A DNA stretch of 64,000 bases, from NCBI GenBank assembly GCA_036824045.1, contig DAITAZ010000017.1, forward strand, positions 1 to 64,000. Direction: 5' to 3'. The notes beneath the pieces were generated by a model that saw only the letters and a program-made list of their open reading frames with translations, was not told the DNA's origin and did no database searches. Shown in pieces: positions 9,721 through 18,252 of this stretch. Each line of letters opens with the position of its first letter. Positions within the stretch are counted from its first letter, which is position 1. The position numbers were made by a program, and so were the translations under genes. The stretch is from DAITAZ01 sp036824045 (GTDB lineage Bacteria > Pseudomonadota > Gammaproteobacteria > Burkholderiales > Rhodocyclaceae).

Positions 9721-10099
9721 GCCCGCCACGCCGGAAGCCCGCGCCCTGGAGCGTGGCGCCCTGCTGGCCAATGTGGAAGAGGCGGCCACGGCGGTACTGG
9801 TGCTGACGGAGGGCCTGGAGGAAGCCGAATTCCTGGGTTCCCGCCTGACCCGTCGCGCCGTGCGGGGGCACCTGGACGTGATCACCGCCAGCCTGGCGGC
9901 GTTGGAAAAAACGTTGCGCGGCGAGATGCCCGAACTTGAGTGGGACGGCTGGGCCGTTGCCGCCCGGCGCATGGTCGCTGGCGGCGATGAGGGCGACGCC
10001 GCCCTGTGGTTCGCGGTGGTTTCGCTCACACCGGCCACCCTGCTGTGGCTGCGCATCCACCGGGGCAACAAACCCCAATTATTCAGCTTTACCGCCTGA
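9713..10099 (+). CDS. HepT/DUF86-like helical protein with degenerate active site
   Basis: A 128-residue, mostly helical protein. The layout resembles HepT/DUF86 proteins: an LxxFLxxRLTRRAVRxHL-like first half, then MPELEWDGWAVAARRMVAGG where HepT toxins carry RDxxIHxY. The Arg is kept, but the His and Tyr of the RX4HXY nuclease motif are replaced (by Gly and acidic residues). No MntA-type antitoxin gene is adjacent. Its start overlaps fdx, so it belongs to the nif-regulated operon. I infer a non-catalytic, possibly structural or nucleotide-binding, role. The family link is by pattern only. Confidence 0.5.
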   Translation: MAEPATPEARALERGALLANVEEAATAVLVLTEGLEEAEFLGSRLTRRAVRGHLDVITASLAALEKTLRGEMPELEWDGWAVAARRMVAGGDEGDAALWFAVVSLTPATLLWLRIHRGNKPQLFSFTA

Positions 10100-10116
10100 A
10101 CCGGACGGAGAACGCC

Positions 10117-10347
10117 ATGCCCCTCTACGACTACGTGTGTCAGGACTGCCAGGCCAGCTTCGAGTTGCTGGTGCGCAGTTCCACCCAACCCGTGTGCCCC
10201 AAATGCGGGAGCGCCCGCCTGGACAAGCAGGTTTCCCTGCCGGCCGCGCCTGGCCAGACCGCCGGGATCATCAAGAACGCCCGGACCCAGGCCGCCAAGG
10301 AGGGGCACTTCAGCCATTACTCCCGCGCCGAGCGGGCCAAGCTGTAG
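10117..10347 (+). CDS. FmdB-family zinc-ribbon protein
   Basis: A 76-residue protein starting MPLYDYVCQDCQASFE, with a second pair CPKCGS. That gives the CxxC-x~20-CxxC zinc ribbon of the FmdB/CxxC_CXXC_SSSS family. The C-terminal tail is charged and low in structure. These proteins are named from putative regulatory roles, but no general function is established. Placement 17 bases after the HepT-like gene ties it to the ISC operon. Confidence 0.8.
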   Translation: MPLYDYVCQDCQASFELLVRSSTQPVCPKCGSARLDKQVSLPAAPGQTAGIIKNARTQAAKEGHFSHYSRAERAKL

Positions 10348-10371
10348 AGCCCCTTGCCCGGCCGCGCCGCC

Positions 10372-11937
10372 ATGCTTCATCTCGCCATCATCGGCGGTGG
10401 CCTGAGCGGCCTCGCCCTGGCGCGTGCCCAGCAGCAAGCCCATGAATCCTGGGGATTGTTCGAGGCGCGGGGGCGGCTGGGCGGGCGTATTCTCACCGTG
10501 CCGGGGCAGGCGGGGCAGCCGCTGGATCTTGGCCCCACCTGGTACTGGCCCGAGACCCAGCCCCGCCTGACCGCCTTGATCGCTGAGCTGGGGTTGGCCA
10601 GCGTGGCCCAGCACGACGATGGCACTGCCCGGGTGCTGCGGGACCCGGCGCAGCCGCCCACGACGGCTGCTGTCCCGGACCTGCATCAGGGGGCACGCCG
10701 CCTGGTCGACGGGATGGGGGCGCTGGCCAAAGCCCTCGAGTCCAGCCTTTCGCCCCAGCGCGTTCACCTGGAGCACGAACTCACCCATGTGCGTGACCGG
10801 GGGGCGTTCCTGGAGTTGAGCTTCCGGGTGGGGGCGTGGAGCACCTCGATCCAGGCCCGGCAGGTCGCCATCTGCTTGCCGCCCCGGCTGCTGGTGGAGC
10901 GGGTGGTGTTCGAGCCTGCGCTCCCCGCGCGGGCGTGGGAGGCCCTGCGCGGAACCCCCACCTGGATGGCGAGCGCCGCCAAGGTCCAGGTGCTCTATCT
11001 CAGCCCCTTCTGGCGCGACCAGGGCCACTCCGGCAACGCCTTCGTCACCCACGCCCAGGCCGTGCTGGGGGAAATTTTCGATGCCTGCGGCGAGCCGCCG
11101 GACGCCGCCGCGGCCCTGGGCGGATTCTTCGCCCTCAGTGCCGAGCAGCGTGACATGTTCCGCAGCAGCCTGGCCTTGCTGGCCCGCAACCAGTTGGCCC
11201 AGGTCTTCGGGCCGGACGGCGAGTGGGGTGAATTGCACATGCAGGACTGGGCGCAGGAGCCGCTCACCTGCAGCCGGGCGGATCGGGACGAGCGCTCCGG
11301 GCAGCACGGCGCCCGGGGCAACCCCCTGCTGAGCCAGCCCTTGTGGGGCGGAAGACTGTATCTGGGCGGCGCCGAGACGGCGGAACAAGGCTGGGGCTAC
11401 CTGGAGGGCGCACTGGCGTCCGCCGGGCGCATCGGCCGCTTGTTACGGCCCGCGGTGTCGGTCGGCAATGGCGAGAACGATCTGCCGGTGGCCCGCTTTG
11501 CCGACTGGGTGGCCCGGGCCCGGGCGTCCGCGGCCCAGCGCTACCAGCAGGAACTGCACCGGCTGCTTTCCAGCCAGCACCGCGACGAACTGACCCGCAC
11601 CGCCGTCCTGGCCGTGGTCGCGGGCATCTACCGGGAGGCTCTGGACGAACTGGCCACCTGTGGGCTGGCGCTCCATGGCGTGCCGGTGGAGCAGGGCCGC
11701 TCCGCCCTCACCCCGGCAGTGCTGGCGCCTTTTCATGGTTTCAGCGACAGCTTTCTGGCCGAGGCCATCCAGCACAACGGGACGTCTTGCGCCATCTCCA
11801 ACTTCCCGGACGAGCACATCCCCGGGCCGGACACCCTCCACCGCATCCGCCAAGGCCTGGCCGGCGCCTGGCGGGACTTCGCCCTCGCCGCCAATGCGCT
11901 GCTGATCGCCGGCCCCCCGGCAGGGGCGGAAGGCTGA
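10372..11937 (+). CDS. FAD-dependent amine-oxidase-like oxidoreductase with extra C-terminal domain
   Basis: A 521-residue protein. The N-terminal dinucleotide-binding motif IIGGGLSGLALA and the following GRLGGRI are the FAD fingerprint of flavin amine oxidases and protoporphyrinogen-oxidase-like enzymes. A second FAD contact, LYLGGAETAEQGWGYLEGAL, ends the oxidase fold near residue 360. About 150 further residues, partly helical and with no recognised family, follow. It is the last gene of the nif-regulated ISC operon. Substrate unknown; an ATG preceded by a possible TTG start is used. Confidence 0.7.
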   Translation: MLHLAIIGGGLSGLALARAQQQAHESWGLFEARGRLGGRILTVPGQAGQPLDLGPTWYWPETQPRLTALIAELGLASVAQHDDGTARVLRDPAQPPTTAAVPDLHQGARRLVDGMGALAKALESSLSPQRVHLEHELTHVRDRGAFLELSFRVGAWSTSIQARQVAICLPPRLLVERVVFEPALPARAWEALRGTPTWMASAAKVQVLYLSPFWRDQGHSGNAFVTHAQAVLGEIFDACGEPPDAAAALGGFFALSAEQRDMFRSSLALLARNQLAQVFGPDGEWGELHMQDWAQEPLTCSRADRDERSGQHGARGNPLLSQPLWGGRLYLGGAETAEQGWGYLEGALASAGRIGRLLRPAVSVGNGENDLPVARFADWVARARASAAQRYQQELHRLLSSQHRDELTRTAVLAVVAGIYREALDELATCGLALHGVPVEQGRSALTPAVLAPFHGFSDSFLAEAIQHNGTSCAISNFPDEHIPGPDTLHRIRQGLAGAWRDFALAANALLIAGPPAGAEG

Positions 11938-12165
11938 CGGCTCAGCCCCCCGGGTTTTCCAGATCCCCCGCTGCCTCGCCCCGCCGGCATGACGACGCCC
12001 GGAATGGGCGGGGTGTGCCCCGGCTGCGCCGGCCAGCACCCGCCCAGGGCGCTCGGCTCCCCCTCGCGCGGTGCTGCTGATCCCGCAGGTTTTCCCGCCA
12101 CAGCCCGGTGACTTTTTGCGGCGGAGGGCGCCTCGGCAAGCCCCCCGCGCGCACCCGGGCGGTGC

Positions 12166-12181
12166 TGTTGCGAAGCCGACA
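12166..12181 (+). promoter_or_regulatory. NifA upstream activator sequence (TGT-N10-ACA)
   Basis: An exact TGT-TGCGAAGCCG-ACA motif about 95 bases upstream of the second -24/-12 element. It lies in the 382-base gene-free stretch 11938-12319, which otherwise shows only the IHF-like and sigma54 elements listed separately. Confidence 0.75.
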
Positions 12182-12245
12182 AACGCGACATCGCCCTTGG
12201 GCCGCGTTGCCGCGGATTCCGGCCGGAAGGCAGAAAACGTCTACA

Positions 12246-12258
12246 TAACAAGTGCTTG
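12246..12258 (+). promoter_or_regulatory. IHF-like site
   Basis: TAACAA-GTGC-TTG matches WATCAANNNNTTR with one mismatch. It is placed between the NifA site and the -24/-12 promoter, as expected for IHF-assisted activation. Moderate support only, because the motif is short. Confidence 0.4.
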
Positions 12259-12275
12259 TGCACCAGCCCGGGGCG

Positions 12276-12290
12276 TGGCACGTGAATTGC
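12276..12290 (+). promoter_or_regulatory. Sigma54 (RpoN) -24/-12 promoter of nifV operon
   Basis: TGGCACG-TGAAT-TGC has GG (12277-12278) and GC (12289-12290) spaced 12 bases apart, as required for sigma54. Transcription would begin near 12301, about 20 bases before nifV. Confidence 0.85.
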
Positions 12291-12319
12291 TGAGCTTAGG
12301 GCGAAAGGACGGGACCCCC

Positions 12320-13459
12320 ATGAGCACAACTCCGGTCATCAACGACACAACCCTGCGCGACGGCGAACAAACCGCCGGCGTGTGCTTCACGGTCGAAGAG
12401 AAGTGCGCGATCGCCCAGGCACTGGCCGACGCGGGCGTGCCGGAGATGGAAGTGGGTATCCCTTCCATGGGGCCGGTGGAGGTGGAAGGCATCCAGGAGA
12501 TCGCCCGCCTGGCCCTGCCGGCCAAGCTGATGGTGTGGGGCCGGATGTGCGACACCGACTTCAAGGCAGCCAGCGCCTGCCCGGTGGACATCATCAACCT
12601 CTCCATTCCGGTCTCCGACATCCACATCGAGCGCAAGCTCAAGCGGGACCGGGACTGGGTGCTGGCCCAGATCCGCCACTACGTGGATCTGGCGCGCACC
12701 GCCGGTTTCGACGTGAGCGTGGGTTGCGAGGACGCCTCCCGCGCCAATCTGGACTTTCTTTCCCGCGTGGCCGTGGCCGCCCAGGGCGCCGGCGCCCGGC
12801 GCATCCGTTTTGCCGACACGCTGGGCATTCTCGATCCCTTCGAGACCTACGGCGCCATCGCCCGCGTCCGTGGCGAGGTGGATATCGAAATCGAAATCCA
12901 CGCCCACGACGATCTGGGCCTGGCCACCGCCAACACCCTGGCGGCCCTGCGCGCCGGTGCGAGCCACGCCAACACCACGGTCAACGGGCTGGGGGAACGG
13001 GCCGGCAACGCCCCGCTGGAAGAGGTGGTGATGGGTTTGCGCCATCTCTACGGGGTGGAAAGCGGCGTTCATACCACCGCCCTGCCTGCCATCTCCCGCC
13101 TGGTGGCCGAGGCCTCCGGCCGGCCGGTGGCGCCCAACAAAAGCATCGTCGGCGAATCCGTGTTCACCCACGAGGCCGGCCTGCATGTGGATGGCCTGCT
13201 CAAGGACCGCCGCACCTACGAGAGCTTCGACCCGGCCGAGGTCGGCCGCAGCCACCGCACGGTGCTGGGCAAGCATTCCGGCTCCAAGTCGGTCATTGCC
13301 GCCTACGCCCGCTTGGGCCTGACCCTCTCCGAGGGCGATGCCCAGCGATTGCTGGAGCGCATCCGCGCCCATGCGGTGGCGGTCAAGCGGGAGCCCACCG
13401 CCCATGAGCTCGCCCGCTTCTACCTGGAAGCGACCGAGCTGGGCGCCATGCTGTCCTGA
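12320..13459 (+). CDS. nifV: Homocitrate synthase NifV
   Basis: A 379-residue enzyme condensing acetyl-CoA with 2-oxoglutarate to homocitrate, the organic ligand of FeMo-cofactor. The DRE-TIM signature NDTTLRDGEQTAGV, the metal-binding HAHDDLGLATAN and the Gly-rich NGLGERAGN are all present. The ATG has GAAAGGA upstream and lies 20 bases from the predicted transcription start. Its NifA/sigma54 promoter and the following cysE-nifW order support NifV over leucine-pathway LeuA. It is much shorter than LeuA (about 510 residues). Confidence 0.95.
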   Translation: MSTTPVINDTTLRDGEQTAGVCFTVEEKCAIAQALADAGVPEMEVGIPSMGPVEVEGIQEIARLALPAKLMVWGRMCDTDFKAASACPVDIINLSIPVSDIHIERKLKRDRDWVLAQIRHYVDLARTAGFDVSVGCEDASRANLDFLSRVAVAAQGAGARRIRFADTLGILDPFETYGAIARVRGEVDIEIEIHAHDDLGLATANTLAALRAGASHANTTVNGLGERAGNAPLEEVVMGLRHLYGVESGVHTTALPAISRLVAEASGRPVAPNKSIVGESVFTHEAGLHVDGLLKDRRTYESFDPAEVGRSHRTVLGKHSGSKSVIAAYARLGLTLSEGDAQRLLERIRAHAVAVKREPTAHELARFYLEATELGAMLS

Positions 13460-13478
13460 CATGAAGCGAGACGAAACC

Positions 13479-14288
13479 ATGGCCACCGCCACCCTTTCCA
13501 CTGCCGCATCCGTCGTCGCGCGGCCGGGCTTCCTGGCCCAGATCCGCGAGGATGTGGCCTGCGTGTTCGCCCGCGACCCGGCGGCCCGCAGCACCCTGGA
13601 ACTGGTGACCATTTACCCCGGGGTGCAGGCCATCGTCCTGCACCGCATTGCCCATGGCCTGTGGAAGCGGGGGCTGCGCTACACGGCCCGGCTGGTGTCG
13701 TTTTTCAGCCGCTGGCTGACCAACGTGGACATCCATCCGGGTGCCACCATCGGCCGGCGCTTTTTCATTGACCACGGTGCCTGCGTGGTGATCGGCGAGA
13801 CCGCCGAGATCGGTGACGATGTCACCCTCTACCACGGCGTCACCCTGGGCGGCACCACATGGAATCCGGGCAAACGCCATCCCACCCTCGGAAGCGGTGT
13901 GGTGGTGGGGGCCGGGGCCAAGATCCTGGGCGCCATCACCGTCGGCGAAAACGCCCGGGTGGCGGCCAATTCGGTGGTGATTGACGACATCCAGCCCGGC
14001 ATGACCGTGGTCGGCATCCCCGGGCGCATGGTGTTGCCGCGGGAACGCCGCCGGGTGGCCGGCGGCATCGACCTGGACCACCACCAGATGCCCGATCCGG
14101 TGGGCAAGGCCATCGGCTGCCTGCTGGAACGCATTGCCGATCTCGAAAATCAGGTGGCCGCCCTCAAGGGGGAGCCGGCCGCCACGGAGGGCGCCTGCCG
14201 CGCCTGTGACGACACCTGCGCCGAACCCACCTTCGCTCGCCGTACCGGCGCGACACGACCCATCAAAGGAGGCGCAAGCCATGAATGA
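13479..14288 (+). CDS. cysE: Serine O-acetyltransferase (NifP/CysE)
   Basis: A 269-residue enzyme making O-acetylserine for cysteine synthesis, which feeds sulfur to nitrogenase cluster assembly. A helical N-terminal domain is followed by the left-handed beta-helix with hexapeptide repeats (IHPGATIGRRFFIDHG, GVVVGAGAKILGAITVG). The active-site His/Asp region is in FFIDHGACVVIGE. A Cys-rich tail (CRACDDTC) after residue 235 is additional. ATG 13479 is chosen over ATG 13461, which would add six residues. The end overlaps nifW by 8 bases. The location marks it as the nif-linked copy often called nifP. Confidence 0.92.
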   Translation: MATATLSTAASVVARPGFLAQIREDVACVFARDPAARSTLELVTIYPGVQAIVLHRIAHGLWKRGLRYTARLVSFFSRWLTNVDIHPGATIGRRFFIDHGACVVIGETAEIGDDVTLYHGVTLGGTTWNPGKRHPTLGSGVVVGAGAKILGAITVGENARVAANSVVIDDIQPGMTVVGIPGRMVLPRERRRVAGGIDLDHHQMPDPVGKAIGCLLERIADLENQVAALKGEPAATEGACRACDDTCAEPTFARRTGATRPIKGGASHE

Positions 14289-14619
14289 ACTGACGACCGA
14301 GCTGGCCAAACTGTCTTCCGCCGAAGAGTTTCTGGAGTTCTTCGCCGTGCCTTTCGACCAGAAGGTGGTCAATGTCTGCCGGCTGCACATCCTCAAGCGC
14401 TTCTACCAGTACCTGCGCCAGGACGCCAAGCTCGCCGGCCTCAAGGACAACGAGCTGTTCTCCCGCTATCGCCACTGGCTGACCAGGGCTTATGAGGACT
14501 TCCTGGCCTCCACGCCCGCCCAGGAGAAGGTGTTCAAGGTGTTCCAGGACGCGGAAGGCGCCAAGCGCGTCTCGGTCGAGCACCTGCGCGCCACCCTGCC
14601 GTCCGCCGCGGCACGCTGA
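14281..14619 (+). CDS. nifW: Nitrogenase stabilizing/protective protein NifW
   Basis: A 112-residue protein of the NifW family, which associates with the MoFe protein and protects it or assists maturation. The family pattern LxxLSSAEEFLEFFAVPFDQKVVNVCRLHILKRF is clear in the first half. A strong AAAGGAGG lies upstream of the ATG, inside the end of cysE. It leads directly into fixABCX with a 26-base gap. Confidence 0.95.
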   Translation: MNELTTELAKLSSAEEFLEFFAVPFDQKVVNVCRLHILKRFYQYLRQDAKLAGLKDNELFSRYRHWLTRAYEDFLASTPAQEKVFKVFQDAEGAKRVSVEHLRATLPSAAAR

Positions 14620-14645
14620 ATCTACGCAATCAGGAGCCCCCAACC

Positions 14646-15497
14646 ATGCATATCGTCGTCTGTATCAAGCAGGTGCCCGACTCGGCGCAGATCCGGGTGC
14701 ACCCGGTGACCAACACCATCATGCGCCAGGGCGTGCCCGCCATCGTCAATCCCTACGACCTGTTCGCTCTGGAAGAGGCCCTGCGCCTGAAGGACAAGTT
14801 CGGGGGGCGGGTCACGGTGCTGTGCATGGGGCCGCCCCAGGCCGAGGACGCGTTGCGCAAGTGCCTCTCCTTCGGCGCCGACGATGCCATCCTGGTGACC
14901 GACCGGGCCTTCGCCGGTGCGGACACCCTGGCCACCAGCTACGCCCTGGCGGCGGCCATCCGCCAGATCGGCAAGGAACAGACCGTGGATGTGGTGTTTA
15001 CCGGTAAGCAGACCATCGATGGCGATACCGCCCAGGTGGGCCCCGGCATTGCCAAACGCCTCGGGCTGCAGCTTCTGACCTACGTTTCCGGCATCCGCGA
15101 ACTGGATCTGGACGACAAGACCATCACCATCGAGCGTCGGGCCGAGGGTGGCCTGCAGGTGCTCAAGACCGCGGTGCCGTGCCTGATCACCATGCTCGAA
15201 GGCACCAACGAAATGCGCTTCGCCCCCATGGGCAACATGATCCGCGCCGCCCGCTGTGAAGTGCGCAAGTGGAACAAGGACGCCGCCGGCATCGAGGACA
15301 TCTCCAAGATCGGCCTGAAGGGCTCGCCCACCGTGGTCAGCAAGGTGTTCGGCCCCACTCCCCGTTCCGAGAAGGCGGATGTCCAGTACGTGGAAAACGC
15401 CAGCCCCAAGGACTGCTCGCTCAACCTGCTGCAGAAGATTTTCACCCAGCAGCCCACCCTGGAGCGGGACATCCTTGTTGCCAGCGCCGGCGTCTGA
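14646..15497 (+). CDS. fixA: Electron transfer flavoprotein beta subunit FixA
   Basis: A 283-residue ETF-beta homologue, part of the FixABCX complex. That complex bifurcates electrons from NADH to quinone and to a low-potential ferredoxin or flavodoxin for nitrogenase. The start MHIVVCIKQVPDSAQIRV and the adenine-nucleotide region VVFTGKQTIDGDTAQVGPGIA are typical. It follows nifW in the same operon. Confidence 0.95.
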   Translation: MHIVVCIKQVPDSAQIRVHPVTNTIMRQGVPAIVNPYDLFALEEALRLKDKFGGRVTVLCMGPPQAEDALRKCLSFGADDAILVTDRAFAGADTLATSYALAAAIRQIGKEQTVDVVFTGKQTIDGDTAQVGPGIAKRLGLQLLTYVSGIRELDLDDKTITIERRAEGGLQVLKTAVPCLITMLEGTNEMRFAPMGNMIRAARCEVRKWNKDAAGIEDISKIGLKGSPTVVSKVFGPTPRSEKADVQYVENASPKDCSLNLLQKIFTQQPTLERDILVASAGV

Positions 15498-15536
15498 CGC
15501 CAGCGCCCCCGACCCCAAAGAAAAGGAACGCACGCC

Positions 15537-16634
15537 ATGAGCGACGAAGCCCCGAAAAAGCCCGCCGGCCGCGGCGGCCGCAACCTGGAACTGCCTGAAC
15601 ACCTGAAGGCCTACAAAGGTGTGTGGGTGTTCATCGAACACGACCGGGGGGTGGTCCATCCCGTGTCCTGGGAGCTGCTGGGGGAGGGCCGCAAGCTGGC
15701 CGACACCCTGGGTGTCACCCTCTCCGGCGTGATCATGGGTGGGCCCGACGAGCCCCTGGACAGCTACGCCAAGGAGGCCTACACCTTCGGCGCCGAGTCT
15801 TGCTACATCATCCGCGACCCGGTGCTCAAGGGCTACCGCAACGAGCCTTTCACCAAGGGCATGACCGATCTGGTCAACAAGTTCCAGCCGGAGATCGTGC
15901 TGCTGGGCGCCACTACCATGGGCCGCGATCTGGCGGGCTCCGTGGCCACCACCCTGGCGACCGGCCTCACCGCCGATTGCACCGAGCTGAAGATTGACCC
16001 GGCCACCCGGGCCCTGGCTGCGACCCGCCCGACCTTCGGTGGTTCGCTGTTGTGCACCATCATGACCCTGGCCTACCGGCCGCAGATGGCCACCGTGCGC
16101 CCCCGGGTGATGCGCATGCCCGATGCGGACACGAGCCGCACCGGCACCATCGTCGAAACGGCGCTGGGCATGATCGAGACGGACATCGTCACCAAGCTGC
16201 TGGACTTCATCCCCGACGCCCAGAGCAACAAGGCCAATCTGGAGTACGCCAACATTATCGTGTCCGGCGGCAAGGGCATGAAGAACATCGACAACTTCAA
16301 GCTCATCTGGGAACTGGCCAAGGTCCTGGGCGGCGAAGTGGGCGCCACGCGCCCCATCGTCCAGTCCGGCTGGGTCGAAGCGGAGCGCCAGGTGGGCCAG
16401 ACGGGCAAGACCGTCCGACCCAAACTCTACATCGCCGCCGGCATCTCTGGCGCCATCCAGCACCGGGTGGGGATGGAAGGCTCGGATGTGATCGTCGCCA
16501 TCAACATGGACCCGAACGCCCCGATCTTCGATTTCGCCCACCACGGCATCATCGGCAACGCCATGCAGGTGCTGCCGGTGCTGACCCAGACCTTCCGCGA
16601 GCACATCGCCTCGCGGGCCCGCAAAGCTGCCTGA
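15537..16634 (+). CDS. fixB: Electron transfer flavoprotein alpha subunit FixB
   Basis: A 365-residue ETF-alpha homologue that binds the FAD of the FixAB pair. The C-terminal FAD motif is visible as RPKLYIAAGISGAIQHRVGM and VAINMDPNAPIFDFAHHGI. The N-terminal 20 residues (KKPAGRGGR region) are basic and lengthen the protein slightly. It lies 39 bases after fixA and 11 before fixC, fitting a single complex-coding operon. Confidence 0.95.
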   Translation: MSDEAPKKPAGRGGRNLELPEHLKAYKGVWVFIEHDRGVVHPVSWELLGEGRKLADTLGVTLSGVIMGGPDEPLDSYAKEAYTFGAESCYIIRDPVLKGYRNEPFTKGMTDLVNKFQPEIVLLGATTMGRDLAGSVATTLATGLTADCTELKIDPATRALAATRPTFGGSLLCTIMTLAYRPQMATVRPRVMRMPDADTSRTGTIVETALGMIETDIVTKLLDFIPDAQSNKANLEYANIIVSGGKGMKNIDNFKLIWELAKVLGGEVGATRPIVQSGWVEAERQVGQTGKTVRPKLYIAAGISGAIQHRVGMEGSDVIVAINMDPNAPIFDFAHHGIIGNAMQVLPVLTQTFREHIASRARKAA

Positions 16635-16645
16635 GGAGCACGCCC

Positions 16646-17950
16646 ATGAACGACAAATTCGACGTCATCGTCGTCGGCGCCGGGCCCTCCGGCAACGCGG
16701 CGGCCTATACCGCGGCCAAGGCCGGGTTGTCGGTGCTGCAGATCGAGCGGGGGGAGTATCCCGGCTCCAAGAACGTGCAGGGCGCCATCCTGTACTCCGA
16801 CGCGCTGGAAAAGCTGATCCCGGATTTCCGTGACGAAGCCCCCCTTGAGCGCCACATCATCGAGCAACGGATGTGGGTGCTCGACGATGAATCCTTCATC
16901 GGCACGCATTTCCGCAGCAACGATTACAACAAGCCGCCCTACAACCGCTACACCATCATCCGTGCCCAGTTCGACAAGTGGTTCTCCTCCAAGGTCAAGG
17001 AGGCCGGTGCCCTGGTGATCTGCGAAACCACCGTCGAGCAGTTGCTGATGGACGGCGACCGGGTGGTGGGCGTGCGGGTGGATCGGGAAGGCGGCGACGT
17101 GTTTGCCGACGTGGTGATCCTGGCCGACGGCGTCAATTCGACCCTGGCCCGCAAGGCCGGCTTCCACGGCGAGATCCAGGCCGGCAACGTGGCCCTGGCG
17201 GTGAAGGAAATCCTCTTCATGCCCCAGGAGACCATCGAGGCGCGCTTCAACGTCAAGGAAGGCGAAGGCGTGGTGATCGAGATGATCGGCAAGATCACCG
17301 ACGGCATGATGGGCACCGGCTTTCTCTACACCAACGGCGATTCGCTCACCATCGGTGTCGGTTGCATGCTCTCCGACTTCAAGGAAAACCCCAACAAGAC
17401 TTCGCCCTACACGCTGCTGGAGAAGATGAAGGCCCACCCTTCCATCGCGCCCCTGATCGAAGGCGGCGAGATGAAGGAGTACTGCGCCCACCTGATCCCG
17501 GAAGGCGGCTTCTACGCGGTACCCAAGGTGTATGGCCCGGGCTGGATGATCGTGGGCGACTCGGGTGGCTTCGTCAATGCGGTGCATCGCGAGGGCTCCA
17601 ACCTGGCCATGACCACCGGGCGTCTGGCCGCCGAGACGGTGATCGAGGCCAAGGCCGCCGGCAAGGACATGAACGAGAAGACCCTGTCGGCCTACAAGGC
17701 CAAGCTGGACGACAGTTTTGTGATGAAGGACCTGCACAAGTACCGGGACATGCCGCAGGTTTTCCACAAGAACAACCAGTTCTTCACCAGTTATCCCGAA
17801 CTGGTCAACAAGGCCGCCCAGACCATGCTGACCGTGGATGGCGTGGATAAGAAGACCAAGGAGAAGGCCATCTTCTCCAGCTTCAAGCGTACCCGCAGCC
17901 TGACCGGGCTGGTGGGGGATGCCGTCAAACTCTGGAGGGCCTTCCGATGA
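16646..17950 (+). CDS. fixC: Electron-transfer flavoprotein-quinone oxidoreductase FixC
   Basis: A 434-residue FAD protein of the ETF:quinone oxidoreductase family that accepts electrons from FixAB and reduces quinone. The N-terminal FAD motif VVGAGPSGNAAAYTAAKAG, an ADGVNSTLARKAG segment and the GDSGGFVNAVHREG motif near residue 305 are visible. There is no internal Fe-S domain; that function is split off in FixX, whose start overlaps this stop by 4 bases. Confidence 0.95.
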   Translation: MNDKFDVIVVGAGPSGNAAAYTAAKAGLSVLQIERGEYPGSKNVQGAILYSDALEKLIPDFRDEAPLERHIIEQRMWVLDDESFIGTHFRSNDYNKPPYNRYTIIRAQFDKWFSSKVKEAGALVICETTVEQLLMDGDRVVGVRVDREGGDVFADVVILADGVNSTLARKAGFHGEIQAGNVALAVKEILFMPQETIEARFNVKEGEGVVIEMIGKITDGMMGTGFLYTNGDSLTIGVGCMLSDFKENPNKTSPYTLLEKMKAHPSIAPLIEGGEMKEYCAHLIPEGGFYAVPKVYGPGWMIVGDSGGFVNAVHREGSNLAMTTGRLAAETVIEAKAAGKDMNEKTLSAYKAKLDDSFVMKDLHKYRDMPQVFHKNNQFFTSYPELVNKAAQTMLTVDGVDKKTKEKAIFSSFKRTRSLTGLVGDAVKLWRAFR

Positions 17951-18243
17951 GCCTCGCTGTGAACGTGGAAGAAAAGCTGTACCAGAACCGGTACAAGGTG
18001 GACCACGGTCGTCCCCACATCAAGATCAAGAACCCCGAGATCTGCCGCGACACCTGTGGCAGCCAGGCGTGCACCTACGTCTGCCCGGCCGCCTGCTACA
18101 AGACAGAAGGCAATGGCGCGGTCACCCTGATTACCGACGGCTGCCTGGAATGCGGAAGCTGCCGCGTGATCTGCACGGAGCACAGCAATGTGGCGTGGGA
18201 GTATCCCCGCGGCGGGCACGGCATCCTCTTCAAGTTCGGTTAA
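17947..18243 (+). CDS. fixX: Ferredoxin-like protein FixX
   Basis: A 98-residue partner of FixC carrying an Fe-S cluster. Cysteines occur as CRDTCGSQACTYVCPAAC and CLECGSCRVIC, the FixX arrangement with one degenerate and one full 4Fe-4S motif. The ATGA overlap with fixC implies coupled translation. It completes fixABCX. Confidence 0.95.
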   Translation: MSLAVNVEEKLYQNRYKVDHGRPHIKIKNPEICRDTCGSQACTYVCPAACYKTEGNGAVTLITDGCLECGSCRVICTEHSNVAWEYPRGGHGILFKFG

Positions 18244-18252
18244 GGCAGGCTC

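Noticed and set aside
9713..10099. Active HepT toxin of a toxin-antitoxin pair
   Set aside because: The RX4HXY catalytic residues are replaced and no nucleotidyltransferase antitoxin gene is adjacent.
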